This document shows positions 1 to 12,224 of a DNA stretch of 64,000 nt, in pieces. The stretch is from Halichondria panicea (taxonomy: Eukaryota > Porifera > Demospongiae > Suberitida > Halichondriidae). Position 1 is the first letter of the stretch; each line of letters opens with the position of its first letter. The stretch covers positions 5,518,042 through 5,582,041 of the forward strand of contig NC_087377.1 in assembly GCF_963675165.1 (NCBI RefSeq), written 5' to 3'. The notes under the pieces were generated by a model. It was given only the letters and a program-made list of their open reading frames with translations, ran no database searches and was not told where the DNA came from. The translations under genes and the position numbers were made by a program.

Positions 1-1735
1 AGTATACACAGCCCTCTCAAGTTTGGATCCCTTCAAAGCCTCAGGAACTGACGGTGTATAGGTTCTAGGATACTAAAAACATGTTCCCTTGCTCTTTACC
101 CAGTGGTACATCATCTGTTTAAAATGAGCCTGGCTAGCTGCAAGCTCCCAAAGGAGTGGAAATTACACTGCATTATCCCAATATTTAAGTCTGGGGACAA
201 AAGCCTTATTTCAAACTACAGACCGATCTCCCTTCTATGCTCGATCTCTAAAGTTCTTGAAAGGATTGTGTATGATAAGGTGTTTGGGTTCATTGGCCAA
301 TCAATATCGAAATCCCAATATGGATTCCTGAGGGACCACTCATGTCTGCAACAACTATTCTCTTTTTTGTCATGCGTTGAAAAGTCCCTAGAAAGAAGAT
401 GCCAGCACGACACGATATATCTTGATTTCCAAAAAGCATTTGATAGAGTACCCCATAAGGAACTTCTCTTCAAACTCCATGATCTGGGGATTTCCGGCAG
501 ATGGTTTAAAGAATACCTTACTTCTAGATGGAAAATGGTACCATCAATGGTCACCACTCAACTCTCCTACCGGTATCTTCTGGAGTTCCGCAAGGAAGCA
601 TCCTTGGGCCTATGCTTTTCCTGGTTTATATCAATGATCTTCCTCTTAGCATTAACTTCTCTAATATTCATATCTTTGCAGATGATACCAAATGCTCTCA
701 TCAGATGAAATCAACCTCAGATACAATTGAACTACAATCAGACCTTGATATGCTGAATGATTGGAGCAACAAATGGAACCTCTCTTTTAATTCTCAAAAA
801 TGTGTGTTGTTGAAATTCTCTAAAAACCCCTCACTCTTTATAAACTCCTCTTTACTTCCTTTCGGGGAGGCAGATCTCACCAAAGGAGAGTCACAGAGAC
901 CTGGGGATAATACTGCAACAGGATCTGGGCTGGCACAAGCATTATGACAGCATTTCTGCTAAGGCATACAGACAACTAGGTTTACTCCGCCGTACTTTCT
1001 CATCATCCAACTCAGTATATACCAAGAAGAAGCTATATATACCTGTCACTGGTTCGCTCACAGCTGTTGTATTGCTCACAACTTTGGAGACCAATGCTAG
1101 TCAAAGATACTGAAGCTCTGGAGCGTATTCAGAAGAGAGCAACAAAGTTTATCCTAGGCAACTCTGATGGTGACTACAAGGAAAGACTAGTGAAGTTAAA
1201 GTTACTTCCTCTGATGTACTCCTTTGAGCTGGCAGACTTAATGTTCTTTGTTAACTCATTTAAAACAAAACAAATCGTTTCTGCATTACAGATTTCGTCT
1301 CAATATCCTGTTCTAACACAAGGTCATCTGACAAGCTCACCCTCCGTCACACCAGATCAAGCCACAATCAACACCGTCATTTCTATTTTAACCATCTGCC
1401 CAGACTGTGGAACTGCCTACTGGCCATTGATATGTCTCTCTCATCTCAATGCATAAAGACACTGATCAAGCGATTTCTATGGTCCCACTTTGTAACTCAT
1501 TTCGACCCCTACAACATATGTTCCTTTCATTTTCTCTGTCCCTGCGGTAAATGCTCTACAATGGTAATTAGTATTCGTTTGTGAATCGCTTGTTCTCTAT
1601 AATCTATCTCATACTGGGCAATCTGACTAGTTTCAGATTAGCCTTCAGCTGTACACTCACTATGTCCTGTTTTTTTGTAATCACCTGTATGTATGCTGAG
1701 AAACCATAATTATTATTATATTATATTATTTTTTC
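1..1735 (+). mobile_element. Non-LTR retrotransposon (LINE), 3' half, broken
   Basis: Decayed reverse-transcriptase region of a Jockey/CR1-like LINE that starts left of the window. Upstream of 103 the finger region (SSLDPFKASGTDGV) can be read, followed by stops. From 103 the frame holds the NYRPISLL block, then motif A (LDFQKAFDRVPH). The frame shifts near 530-560, after which motif B (SSGVPQGSILGP) and the catalytic motif FADDT follow. It shifts again near 880, and a thumb/connection block (ERIQKRATKFILG) is open from 1067 to 1456. The element tails off in an AT-rich stretch near 1705-1735. With at least two frameshifts it is not expected to be active. Family assignment is from motif recognition only; the clade is uncertain. 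Confidence 0.85.
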
Positions 1736-1937
1736 GAAATTCCAACTATCGCACACTTTTGTTTTACGTCATCATTGCAAGAGCTACGACATTGCTATTC
1801 AACCCAGCTTGTTCCTAAGGCATGTAAGTCGGCTTGTGTAGGGTCAGATTCTGCATAACGCTGTTTGTTTTTGCTTACCGTGGTGCTAAATCGTTCGAAA
1901 ATCGGTGTTGTTCGAAGTTCCATTGTTTACTCTAGCT

Positions 1938-2260
1938 AGCTGCTCTTTTCTGACTCTTGTAGCTAATAAAAAGCTAGCGCTTTAGTGCAGGACTATATCA
2001 TTACTCATAAGTTGAATAGAAACTTTTGTGCAAACAAATGATGCTACGAAAGCTGCAATAGCTTTCAATGTGAGTCAAACTAGCCATAACTCAAGAAAGA
2101 AGCTTTAAGTTTGTAATCTACGAATCAAAATCCAAGAGAACGTGGCTAGAAGCCTATAATTATAATAGAAACTGTTAGTTTTCGTCGCATTGCAGCATTT
2201 ACAGCCACAGTCACTGTCAGCTTTACCGTGTCCCTCTTGCGGCTACGCCTGAGGCATAAC
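1938..2260 (-). repeat. Repeat family A copy
   Basis: Minus-strand copy of a dispersed repeat found at least five times here (also 5312-5690, 13285-13640, 38682-39070, 52600-52960). Its hallmark end, here at 2219-2260, reads GCGGCTACGCCTGAGGCATA. The body shares the block resembling CTCGAGTTATGGCTAGTTTG. It is non-coding and related in its interior to family B. Confidence 0.75.
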
Positions 2261-2639
2261 AATGTTGAATGTATGTCTTTAAGATTTTGTACAAATCATC
2301 ATCCCCTATACCTCTATACGTCCACCCCTCTTACTCATCACGAAGCATAGTGATAGATATGGTCCTATAATTATGACACTTATAATTATGTATAGGCCGC
2401 CAGCACGCAAAGAAAGCTGTGTAGTAAACCATGCACTGGTTAATCGATGCAGTAAACGACAAATGTCGCCGTGCCATGAGAAGGCAGCGTAGTGGTGTAT
2501 ACTGTTTGGAACTCAATCAATCTCTCATCATTAATCGATACTCAAAGAGACTATAATATAGTTTGCTTAATATTATACTTTGTAATACTATACTTTGTTC
2601 TGTTATTTATTTTTTATCTCACTCTTAATGGATTTCACT

Positions 2640-2870
2640 GTTGAACTAGGTTGAAACTACCTTGAAACTACCTTGTTGCAACCCTGTTAGTAACCAGGTT
2701 CAAACCACCTTGTTGCAACCTTAATAACCAGGTTAAAACCACCTGGCTACAACCTTGAAACAAGCTTGAAACAATTTCAAATCCATGGTTCTGGCAAGGT
2801 TGCTGCAACCTTGCCACAACCTTGTAAGACTTGCTTGTTTCAACCTTGCCACAAGGTAGTTATTTCTGTA
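2640..2870. repeat. Degenerate AACCTTG-type tandem repeat
   Basis: Dense, imperfect repetition of CAACCTTG/AAACTACC-like units on both strands over about 230 bases. No coding sense is visible. It may be a degraded minisatellite. Confidence 0.6.
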
Positions 2871-3065
2871 TGGGTGAGTATAATTATTGTTGTACTTCAA
2901 TGTCAAGATTGATTGTGCTGATACTATTGTATAGGTGAATGAATAAGCTACAACATTGATCAAAAATATTTCCTCGAAAGTTGTTGTAGTGGAAAATCAT
3001 TTTTGGTGAAAATGGGGTGATCGTAAAAAAAATGTGTGTAACATCGATTATCTCCAAAACTAAGT

Positions 3066-3151
3066 ACCGTATAGCGGGTAATTTTCGGGGGACAAAATAT
3101 TCATGGTTCAGCAATGTTGAAACATTTCGTGGGTAATATTTTCTATACGGT
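3066..3151. repeat. Short palindromic element, ACCGTATAGCG ends
   Basis: Begins ACCGTATAGCGGGTAATTTTC and ends in TATACGGT, the inverted terminal repeat shared with 17801-18037, 52026-52261 and 57322-57526. The interior is deleted relative to those copies. Confidence 0.6.
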
Positions 3152-3518
3152 ATTCTGGTCTTATTAAAAGTTAGACACTAGTTGATAAAATCTAAATGGG
3201 AAGTACATGGGAACACCGGACCAAGTCCACTGCTGTGATCGGAGCAGTAGATTTATTTTTTTAATTTAAAATTAATTACTCACCACACAAACTCCCTTGC
3301 ATCAAATGAACCACCCGATGTTGCACCATGTTTTTTAACACACATGTTTATCATAATGGCTATATACAATCTAGGGTAAGTGCCTCAGAGCAGGTATACT
3401 ATGGGACTTAGTATACCTGCAAATTTACTTAGCATACCTAGTATTTCGTTGTCAAGTAATTGTATTGTATAGTCAAGCGGTTTGCGCATGCGCACGCGCA
3501 CTATAGTATCTAAATGAG

Positions 3519-3651
3519 TTAGGCACTGTTTTGGAGGTGTCCATTTGATTTAGAAACCCAAAGGCACTGATTTAGTATCCCGAGCGTAGCGAGGGTACTA
3601 AAGTGGCTGAGGGCTTCTAAATCACATGGACACCTCCAAAACAGTGTCTAA
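3519..3651. mobile_element. Palindromic MITE, TTAG(A/G)CACTG ends
   Basis: Near-perfect inverted repeat with ends TTAGGCACTGTTTTGGAGG and CCTCCAAAACAGTGTCTAA, and arms that continue into TGATTTAGAA/TTCTAAATCA. Further members of the family are at 21719-21851 and 23639-23745. Confidence 0.75.
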
Positions 3652-4068
3652 CTATTATTTATAAAATTTATTCAAGCTTACTCCGTGAATATAATTGTTA
3701 GACCTTAGCATAAGATCTTCTTCCAATCTCTCCCTAACCGAAACGGCACTCAAAACTAGCAATTTTAAGCACTGCGGAGGATGTGTAGATATTTTAAGCA
3801 ACATCGAACCTTTCATAAGATAGCCTAACTATCTATAGATGTTTTGACAAAGTTCCAAACCTTAGCCAGAAACCATTGGTCTTTTCTCTCCCTAACCGAT
3901 TATCCACTGTAACAATTGTTTACTGTTTTATGAATCACCACAAAATCCCACCACCTTATGTTGTTGGAAACGTTTTTTTGGATATGTTGTAGCTTATTCA
4001 ATCACCTACAAAATGGTGTCAGCAGAAATGTTCCATTGATAAGATAATGAAAGCACAGCGGGTGCTGA

Positions 4069-4627
4069 TGCCTCGGTGGAGGTGCCAAAGCTACATAACA
4101 TAATACTAATAGCTAGCTTTTATACACACATTTATCATGAAGAACATTTTTAATTTTGCTGCATGCAATCACAGGGAAACTCAAATAGTGGGTGATAATT
4201 GTTATTAAAAGCGATCGATGCCAAAAGTTCAAGTCTAAAATTAATGGCTGCAAGTCAGCAGAGCCTTGCAGCTCTCTTCTCACTCTTGCAGCTACCAATA
4301 GCTAGCATTCTAGTGCAGAGCTAACTACTAAGTAGAGTAGCAACACTCGGTGAACAAGTTTTGCTACGGACTCTTCTGAAAAGGCTGCAATGGCATTCCA
4401 AGTAAACAAAACTAGGCATAACTCGAAAACGAAGCTTTATTTTGCAAATCCACAAAATAATAGCAAGCCAAGAAAACATGACTAGAAGACTAGAAGCCTA
4501 TATAGAAACTCTTACTTGCACTTCATTGATCCTTGAACAGCTGAAATAGTCTAGTCTACACACACGCACGCACACACACACACACACACACTACCGTATA
4601 CCTCGCTTGCGCATGCGCACCGAGGCA
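4069..4627 (-). mobile_element. Repeat family B, full-length copy with TIRs
   Basis: Bounded by TGCCTCGGTG at 4069 and its inverse CACCGAGGCA ending at 4627. The right end also carries TGCGCATGCGCA (4608-4619) and a (CA)n microsatellite near 4560-4592. Interior blocks match 16420-17302 on the opposite strand. It is non-coding and probably a non-autonomous DNA transposon. Confidence 0.7.
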
Positions 4628-4651
4628 TAATTATTTAAATTTAAGTACAAC

Positions 4652-4845
4652 CAAGGGCGTATGAGAGAAGAGGGCGTGCAACAGCTTGTTATTATTTACT
4701 GGAAAAGTACAGTAATATCTAATGTGGCATGTCTGATTTTGTGTAAAGTACATGTAGCAGATAGCTATAAATAGATCGAATAAAGTTTTTGCTTGCACGT
4801 TGGACTAATAGTGAGTTGCTTGCCCTCTTCTCTCATACGCCCTTG
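4652..4845. mobile_element. 194-bp MITE with 7-bp target duplication
   Basis: Ends CAAGGGCGTATGAGAGAAGA and its inverse, which ends at 4845. It is flanked by GTACAAC at 4645-4651 and 4846-4852. A related end lies near 26930-26955. Confidence 0.7.
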
Positions 4846-5036
4846 GTACAACTATACTCACACATTTGTGGCATTCCACTCTCTCTGGATGCACTGTAGT
4901 GACTTGAGATTGCCCTTAGGGGCAGTGTATGACTGGGATAACCATACAATTGTGTATATGCAGTTTGTCATACCGTAAATTTGTAAAACTGGCCACTTTA
5001 TAGAAATGACTTGTATGTCTGTGTGTATACTTATAG

Positions 5037-5129
5037 GATCATCATCAGAGGAGTATCCTAGCAAAAACGAAACAGTAGAAATTGCGAAATGGTCGTCCTC
5101 CAATCTCATTACTTTGACTGGAGATACAA
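5037..5129 (+). pseudogene. Orphan exon related to the ZU5-Death genes
   Basis: A 93-base phase-1 exon with good splice sites (acceptor ATAG at 5033-5036, donor GTAAGT at 5130). It reads SSSEEYPSKN...SSNLITLTGDT, clearly related to the start of the Death exon at 20518 (SSEGHPNKRPSSDPIVLTG). The Death domain itself is not present downstream, so this looks like the relic of another family member. It could instead be a used exon of an unseen gene. Confidence 0.5.
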
Positions 5130-5311
5130 GTAAGTTACCTAACACTCGCTTATTGCCCGGTGAGTGGGAAGATCAAAGCAATCTAGTACTCTGTATATAT
5201 GGCATGTTGCATCACTATTGAATTATACCATAGCAACCAAATATTGTAGTCCAATATAATTATTATGGCATGTTCGACTGTGTGTAAATGCAGTGGATGA
5301 AATCTGTTTTT

Positions 5312-5690
5312 ATGCCTCAAGGCGTAGCCGCACGAGGGATACGGTAAAGCTAACTGTATGTGTGTGTGCGTGTGCGTGTGCCTGTGTGTGTGTTTGCATG
5401 CGTGCCAGCTGTATATAACTGCTCAACGGTTGCAATGCGACGAAAACTAACAGCTTTTATATAGGCTTCTAGCCACGTTCTCTTGCATTTTGATTCGTGG
5501 ATTAGCAAACTAAAGCTATTTCTCGAGTTATGGCTAGTTTGACTCACAGTGAAGGCTATTGCAGCATTATCTGTTCGCACAAACTTTCTATATTCAACTT
5601 AGAGTTAGCCTTGCCCTAACACTATAGCTGTTTGTTAGCTATAACAGTCAGGAAAGAGCTGCAAAACTGCAGGCCTATAGCCAGCCTCCT
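5312..5690 (+). repeat. Repeat family A copy
   Basis: Starts with ATGCCTCAAGGCGTAGCCGC and GGGATACGGTAAAGC, then a GT-rich microsatellite (about 5357-5395), then the family A body. It matches 38682-39070 along most of its length. Confidence 0.75.
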
Positions 5691-6094
5691 GCAGAAGTAT
5701 AGTAGCCTTCCTAACCTCATTGCAGATCCACCCCTTTTTTAATTATTCATCGACAGGAAATGCAAAATACTCAAACACGAAGAAATACCATTGAAAATCT
5801 CAGGATATTCTAGTACAAATGCCATGTACCCTTTCAGGGGTGTACACTGGGGTACATGGCTGTGGTCAGGCTAAAGCTCTCCCTCTACCCTAAAGCAAAC
5901 TACTCTAACAAATTGTGAGAATCACAAAAATGTGCGAGGGGGTACTCAGTTGTAAATGGGTTGGATAATAGCGTAACTTGTATAGGTGTAAGCCACCTGT
6001 ACCATGGATATCTATTGTGTATTACCCTCGTGCAGTTGTATAATTATGTATTCCCTCAGGGAATTCTTGAAGACCATTCATCAAGCCATCAAAT
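5691..6094. other. Intergenic stretch, nothing recognised
   Basis: AT-rich sequence between a family A repeat and the 3' end of the BEL/Pao element. No coding segment or clear repeat was recognised beyond a short local inverted repeat near 5822-5860 (CATGTACCC/GGGTACATG). Confidence 0.5.
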
Positions 6095-6178
6095 TCAACT
6101 GTTCACTTTAGTACTTTCAATATAATAATAATTCATCAACGTATGTATCACATGACAATAAACTAATAGAACATAACA
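6095..6178 (-). repeat. 3' LTR remnant of the BEL/Pao element
   Basis: About 84 bases nearly identical to 12631-12718, with one substitution (CGTATG/CGTGTG) and a 4-base length difference. On the minus strand the shared block starts TGTTATGTTCTATTAG, a plausible LTR start. The similarity stops abruptly at the lower-coordinate side, so the LTR is truncated or has been replaced. Confidence 0.6.
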
Positions 6179-6239
6179 CTCCCCACAGTTGACGGCCAAG
6201 TCAACTATAGATCTAAAGAATAAGTGTAAATAATCATAG

Positions 6240-7785
6240 TTATGAGTCTTCGGTTAGAATTCGAATAATCTCTCTTGCATTCTTGGCAGCAATACGTCTC
6301 GATCGACTTCGAGGAACTTGTTTAACGGTTGATCGATCAGAAACATTGTCGGCATCGGGACTTTGTCGATCAGAATCATTCATCGAAACTTTGTCGAGCA
6401 GAATCATTGTCGGCTTCATCGGAACCTTGTCGATCAGAATCATTGTCAACAGCGTCGTTTCCTTATCGTGAATCTCGAGTGGGTATAGGAGCTGAAGTGG
6501 ACGCCTCAGCAGAGTAGGTCGCCGATCGGCAGACGCTACTCTGACTACAGCACCTCGGGTTTGGCCGTCATTCCCAGTTATCAGACTTTCCACTTTGGCT
6601 GGTTTCCAAAACCCCCGTGGTTTGCCGTCTCCCGGTATCAGTACCATGTCACCCAAACTGATCTTGTCACAGTGTTTCCCGTGACGATGCGCCTCTCGGA
6701 GCTCCAGGAGATACTCTTTCTTCCATCGTTTCCAAAAATGCTCTAATATTGTGTTCAAATGTATCATCCTCTTTGAAATGTCAGATGCGACAACGTTTAC
6801 ATCTTCTCCTAGCTCTTCGTTGTGGTCATCAGTCTCCGACCAGTCATCAGATTAATTGGATGCTGTCCATGGAAATATAGGTGAGCGGACGTGAGTTTAC
6901 AATCATTTCGACTTCAGTCGTAGCCGTCTGTAATTCGTCCAGAGTCAACCTTCCTCTGCCGATGGTTTTCCGCATACACCGTTTGACTGACTTCACCATC
7001 CTCTCAAAGATTCCTCTCCACCATGGAGCTTTCTCTAAATTGAAGGTCCATTGCATTTGAGGCAACAATCTCTCAACTTCGGGGTGTTTGAGAATATCAC
7101 GCAATATCTTGGAAGCGGCCTTGAATGTAGTTCCATTATCTTAATGGGAAATCCTCTTCTTGCTGTAAAGCGTTTAAAGCACCTTATAAAGGCTTGCGTC
7201 CGGAACGACTTCTAAGTGAATTGCTCGTACGACGCAACAGGTATATAGGCATATTTATACTTTGGATTCCCTCGAGCCCTGGGAACTCTTGATGTACAGT
7301 GGTCCGGCGTAGTCCACACCAGTGTATGTGAACGTGGGAGCTTCTGTTACTCTAATTGCCGGCAGTGGGGGTGCAGCTGGAGGGTAGTGTGATCTTCCAT
7401 CGTATCGACGACATGTAACGCACTTTCGAATTACCATTCTCACAAAGCTTCTGCCACGAACAATTCAAAACTTATCTCATACCTCGGTCAGAGTCTCGCA
7501 GATACCATTGTGTTGAATTCTGGAGTGAGCGTCATGAACAATCAGCGTAGTCAAGTAATGTTGAGAATCCAGAAACACCGGGTGTTTAGTCGCAATTGGG
7601 AGGTCAGCATTCCCAAGTCTTCCTCCGCATCTCCACACTCCACCCACGTTTGTCCATGAACAGGCCGAACTGCTGTTGCCAGACCTTGAACAATGGTTTC
7701 CTCCTGAGCTGGCATCCTTGATCCAGTAAGATTCGGTGTGCTGTAATTCTTCGGGATTGGATGGCCTAGGACGCTTCTTCATCAA
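6240..7785 (-). pseudogene. BEL/Pao integrase region and C-terminal domain
   Basis: Pieces in several frames. 7785-7477 contains the histidine part of the HHCC zinc site (HDAHSRIQHNG). 7443-7255 contains CVTCRRYDG and the start of the catalytic core with FTYTGVDYAGPL (first acidic residue). 7104-6847 contains the late core (KAPWWRGIFERMVKSVK and ELQTATTEVEMIVNSRPLTY with the catalytic glutamate). 6767-6240 is the DUF5641-like tail (GDMVLIPGDGKPRGFWKPAKV). The stop at 7141 and frame changes between pieces make it a pseudogene. Confidence 0.8.
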
Positions 7786-7786
7786 T

Positions 7787-8400
7787 TCAATGAACCGCAG
7801 AACATACGCTGTAACTCGAACAATGGAGCTGAAGTTTTCGCACTTGATTACTGCAGAGATCCATTACTAATAGGGCAGCAGATACCTTGGTCTTCTTCTG
7901 TTCAAGCTTGCACGATTCTGGCATCTCTGCCAACTCCGTATTGTCCGGGACTTCTGTTTGGAGCCAACAGGGACCATATAGCCAGAGTGAATTGTTTCTA
8001 AGTTCAAGAGCATCAATCTCCCTATAGAAGGGATATCGGCAGGGTTTTCCTTGCCTGCACAATGTGCCCATTGGCTTGTCTGCGTTACACTTCGGATCTG
8101 GTTGACACGATTTTGCACAAATGGGTGAAATAGCTGGGCTCGCCAAGCATCAACTCCAGTGATAGAGCTTGGGACACATTGTCCATTAGCTTACTTAGAA
8201 GCAGTGCAGAGAGCAGCTCTAAACGGGGAATGGTCTGAGTCTTGATGGGAGCGACCCGTGTCTTGCAAACTACAAATTTTGCAGAGCAACCAGAAACTGG
8301 CTTGCAGTGAAGGTACACAACAGCCGCATATGCTGTCTTTGATGCATTACAAAAGCCCACAAGGCTCCAAGAAGTACTGTCAAAGTAACACCTTGGAATG
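7787..8400 (-). pseudogene. BEL/Pao RNase H-like region
   Basis: The 8360-8085 piece reads GFCNASKTAYAAVVYL followed by TQTIPRLELLSALLLSKLM, the Pao-family RNase H-like block that follows the RT. The continuation at 8146-7787 is frame-shifted (pieces with NPADIPS in one frame and SNQVRKL in another). It lies between the RT and the integrase as expected, and is broken by frameshifts. Confidence 0.7.
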
Positions 8401-8672
8401 GTAAAGGGTGCACTATATGCCGTAAACTAGACACTAAGGTTCGCGTGTGGGAGAGGTTCGTCCCAGTCCACCTTTTCCTCGCACAACTCTTGGAACAATA
8501 CTTTAAAACCCATACACTCTGCTAGCAATGCCAACAATGCTTCTCTTAGTAGGGTCAAGCTGATTAGCATGCAACGCCAATTCATTCAAATCAACTAAAA
8601 GATAATCATTAGTGTAAGCCCAAAATCTTTTGTTCTTCGTCATCCATGAGCTTGCTGGATCCGAGGGTGGTC

Positions 8673-9293
8673 TAGCCTCGATTCCAGGCCGCTCTTCCTC
8701 GAAGAGAGGGCCTGGTATCGACTGCTTGCGCATGCGCTAACCATTAGCCAGATACCGGCTAACACAGGATAACAACGTGTATGCTCAGTAAACCAAAGAC
8801 GTCACAACGAACGGAAGTGGATTGAAGGAAGTAGATAGAAAGTTCGATTGAAGGTTTCTAGCCCATCTCTGAGAAAGAGCTGATAGCTACCCGTAGCCTG
8901 CTATGCTAACAAAAGACCCACAGCCTGCAACAGTGTGGATGACAATCGTCTGAACGGAGTGAAAGCTGACAATAGCCTAATGGACAGGCCACGCCCATCT
9001 AATACTAACTTTGGTGAAAGTCTACTACATGTATACTAAGCTACTGCTACTGGCTCTATCAGAAAGAAAATAGTTGTGCATAGCTGTACAACAAAACTAC
9101 AGCTTTGTCTCTAGCTAGCTAGCTAGCTGGCTAAATAGCTCTGTGTATGACTTCAATACTTTGTCAGAATATTTTCGTGATAAATTCAGTATTATAGGAC
9201 ATTTTACGGGAACAAATATCCAATAATGTTGCGCATGCGCAAGCAGTTAGTAGCAGGCCTTCTCTCTTCAGGGGAGGCTAGTGAAGGAGGCTA
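8673..9293. mobile_element. 621-bp TIR transposon inside the BEL/Pao element
   Basis: Ends are TAGCCTCGATTCC and GAAGGAGGCTA. The subterminal arms both contain GAAGAGAG...GGCCT and ACTGCTTGCGCATGCGC in inverted orientation (8695-8740 and 9226-9270). It is flanked by perfect 9-bp duplications AGGGTGGTC at 8664-8672 and 9294-9302. The interior is non-coding. The 9-bp duplication and long imperfect inverted repeats suggest a Mutator-like non-autonomous element. It separates RT from the following coding block of the host retroelement, so it inserted later. Confidence 0.8.
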
Positions 9294-10594
9294 AGGGTGG
9301 TCTTGCTATACGATTCTTGGTCAACATTAATTTTGGTTGTGAGGTTCAGACAAGCTTCCTGTTGATCGATCTTCGCCTGCAGAGACGTCGAGTTTGTTAC
9401 AAACTTTCTTAGATTGAAGCCACCAGGCTTGAATAGTGACTTTGACTCGAGATACAGCTGGTAGGCTTGTTCTTCATCTTCAACGCCGTAAGCGATGTCA
9501 TCGACGTAGATCGACCGCGAAATCCTTGCCACCGTTTCTGACATAGTGCCAGTGTGTTTCTTCAAATGGTGCCAAATCGTGGCGTTCAGCAAGAATGGGC
9601 TAGATGACACCCCAAACATAGCTCTCTTGAAGCGAAGTGTGATGATCTTGGGTGTATCCTTCGTGATGTCATCAACCCATAAGAACCTCAACACGTTCCT
9701 ATCATTTTCCGCCACAGAGACAATGAGGAAGGCCTTCTCTATGTCTATATATGTATAAAGTTAATAGTATGGCTAAGAGTGCAATATGGGATTAATAGCA
9801 CGAGTAACAAGCAATGCTGCGCGGCCAGGGCAACCTTATGGACTCAAAATCTCAAAAGGATATCCATTATGTTCTGTCTGAACTTCGGTCCTGCGTAGAG
9901 GCAGTCGTTTAGGACGGTCCATCTTGTTTGGCAGAAGCGTTGTAAACCACTCTCAACTTAGTAGTAAGTTTGTCTTGTCTGATCACGGCGTGGTGAGGGA
10001 TGTATGTAATGGGTAACACCAGCTAGAGTTTAAGTGCTCTGACTCATCAACTTCATCCACTATTCCTCGGTTCTTGATAGTTGTGTCCTATTCTTTGAGA
10101 ACAGATGGTCGCTGTTTCAAACGATGTAGCAATCCGAGCAGTCATCTCTTGCTAAGTTCGTAGTTGTCAGGAAGGGTAGGATGAGTCTCCTTCCAGGGAA
10201 GGCAAACTTTGTAGCGACAATCATGAAAGGTGACACTGTCGTCAAAATTCTCAAGACTGCCAATTTCCGTGGCATTGATACCGAGGGATTCCAAATCCCA
10301 GAACATGCCTTCGTTAGTCTTCACTTCTTGTGCATCAATTTTCAGAGTGTGAGCTGTGATTACATTGAGTATATCCGTCAGGGCCACAGGTGGGACCTGA
10401 CAATACCCATCCAAGGTGGGTTTCAATGGCAGTCGGACCACTTTCTCCTTGCACAACCTTGCCAGTAACGATTTTCCAATAGTGGTCAATATGTCGACCG
10501 GCAGCTCGCTTTTTCCATCATCAATATTAGCGAAATCGAGTAGAGCTAAATGTTTGTAACTTGTCTTGCAAGTAGAAATTAGTTGGGCCAACAA
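9294..10594 (-). pseudogene. BEL/Pao spacer and reverse transcriptase
   Basis: 10594-10142 carries the block before the RT (FWDLESLGI, then VCLPWKETHPTLPDNYEL). The palm appears at 9715-9294, with KRAMFGVSSSPFLLNATIWHH and the catalytic SIYVDDIAYG motif. The stretch 10141-9716 between them reads only with stops. The RT continues after the transposon insertion at 8733-8503 (LDPTKRSIVGIASRVYGF). The catalytic YVDD is intact but the frame is not. Confidence 0.8.
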
Positions 10595-10599
10595 CGGTT

Positions 10600-12223
10600 T
10601 GCATATCAGTGGTACCGACAGGAGGGGAAGCTCGATCGCATTCCCGTCAACAGTTTTCAGTTTGATTTTACCACATCACACATCACACACTCGCTCTTGT
10701 TCTTGTTCAGATCCAGTTAACATCCTCTGTTGTTTCAGAGTAGGTATAGGTATAATGCTTCTTGTACTTGCTTCGTGATATAAGAACGTTGGCTACCACC
10801 ATCTATAGAAGTATTCTGATCTTTGTGACAGACTCTGGTTTTGTTGGATTGTAAACATCTGCCTTGGCCGTTTGGAGCAATACAGTATTAGTGCTGTTCA
10901 CACACACTGCTGTCGTGGTAGACGAAACAAATGCACCTGATTGTGGGTTGAGCTCAGGTGGGTGTCCAGTCGGGTTCTTCTCGGAGGGATGCTCTCCCTT
11001 AGTATTGGCCTTCATACATATGCTGGTGTGATGTCTACCTCCACACTTGCGACATCGATTTGAAGAGCGACAATCCTTGCTGACGTATAAACAGATAACA
11101 TCTTCCTGATCTCCTCAAAATTTGCTTCCTCTCGGTAGGGCTTGTTACAGTTCCACACTCGTTGGAGAAATGTATTTTTTGACAATAACTGCACTGTGAG
11201 ATGCTACTCGGGGAAAAGAATGTAGCCGTAGTTCTGTTGGACGGGGCCGGTTGCTTGGGGACTTGACTTGTAGAAAGCGTAGCTCTTTCTCGAGCCTCAA
11301 TCTCCCTTTCTCGAGTTGCCTCAACAGCGTGTCCAAGTTCCAATCGTCTTCCTCCACTGCTCGGCTAACAATCAAACGCAGCTCAACAGGCAGCTTCTGT
11401 AGTAGTACCCAAGTGAGTAAACTGCCATAAGAAGTTGAATCAACTCCGAGTGATTTCAATCCTCTAACTTGAGCCTCAAATAAATGTCGGAGCTCACGCA
11501 ACTTGTGTGGCGATGACACCTGTTCGAGATTAAGGAGAAAGTCCATGTGTTTGGTTATAATCTGTTGTTTATTCCCGAATCGCTTCTTGAGAATGGCCAC
11601 GGCTTCTTAGTAATTTTCAGAAGATAGTGTGAGACCAGAGATGGATTCAGAAGAATAGTTTTCAACAAGGGATCAAATAGTTGAACTTATCAATAAACTG
11701 TTGTGAATAGCTGATTCGAAAGAATCCCAAAACGTGGTCCACTTGGTTACGTCACCATTAAACGGGCGAAAGCTAGTTTTGGCAACCTAACTCGTGCTGC
11801 ATGTTCATGTTCTCAGACGATTACCGGACTTCTAATTCTAGTTCCGGCTCGGTCGGGTGTCAGATTCATCACAGACGGGTACGGGTAATTGCAGTACTTG
11901 TAGAGGTTCACTGTTGCGGCGTAAACTCTTTCCTTGTAAGCATCTGCCTGCTCAATCTCATCTTCTACTGCGGTATCTTCCACCAAGTCCAGGATCTCTC
12001 CATCTAATTGTTTTAGAGTGCTTAACTTCTCTTCCAGGCTGAGTTTGAGTTGTAATAGTACGTTGACGTCTAATTCTGTTGTGGGATCAGCCTCATTAAT
12101 CACCTCGCTGACACGATTCACCATTCTTGTAGCAAATGCTCGGTGTCCACAACGGATCTTCTTCTTCTTGGGCAATGCCTCGGTCATGTTCTCGGCCTTT
12201 GCCTCGTCAATCAGTCGCGACAA
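10600..12223 (-). pseudogene. BEL/Pao gag-like and protease region
   Basis: 12223-11813 is a lysine-rich, coiled-coil-like N-terminus. 11600-11145 is the gag-like DUF1759 block (FGNKQQIITKHMDFLLNL, LVSRAVEEDDWNLDTLLRQL). 11343-11035 has a zinc-knuckle-like CSYCQKIHFSNEC. Around 10800 a protease-like DGGSQRSYI follows an in-frame stop. Several frame breaks are present. Confidence 0.7.
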
Positions 12224-12224
12224 T

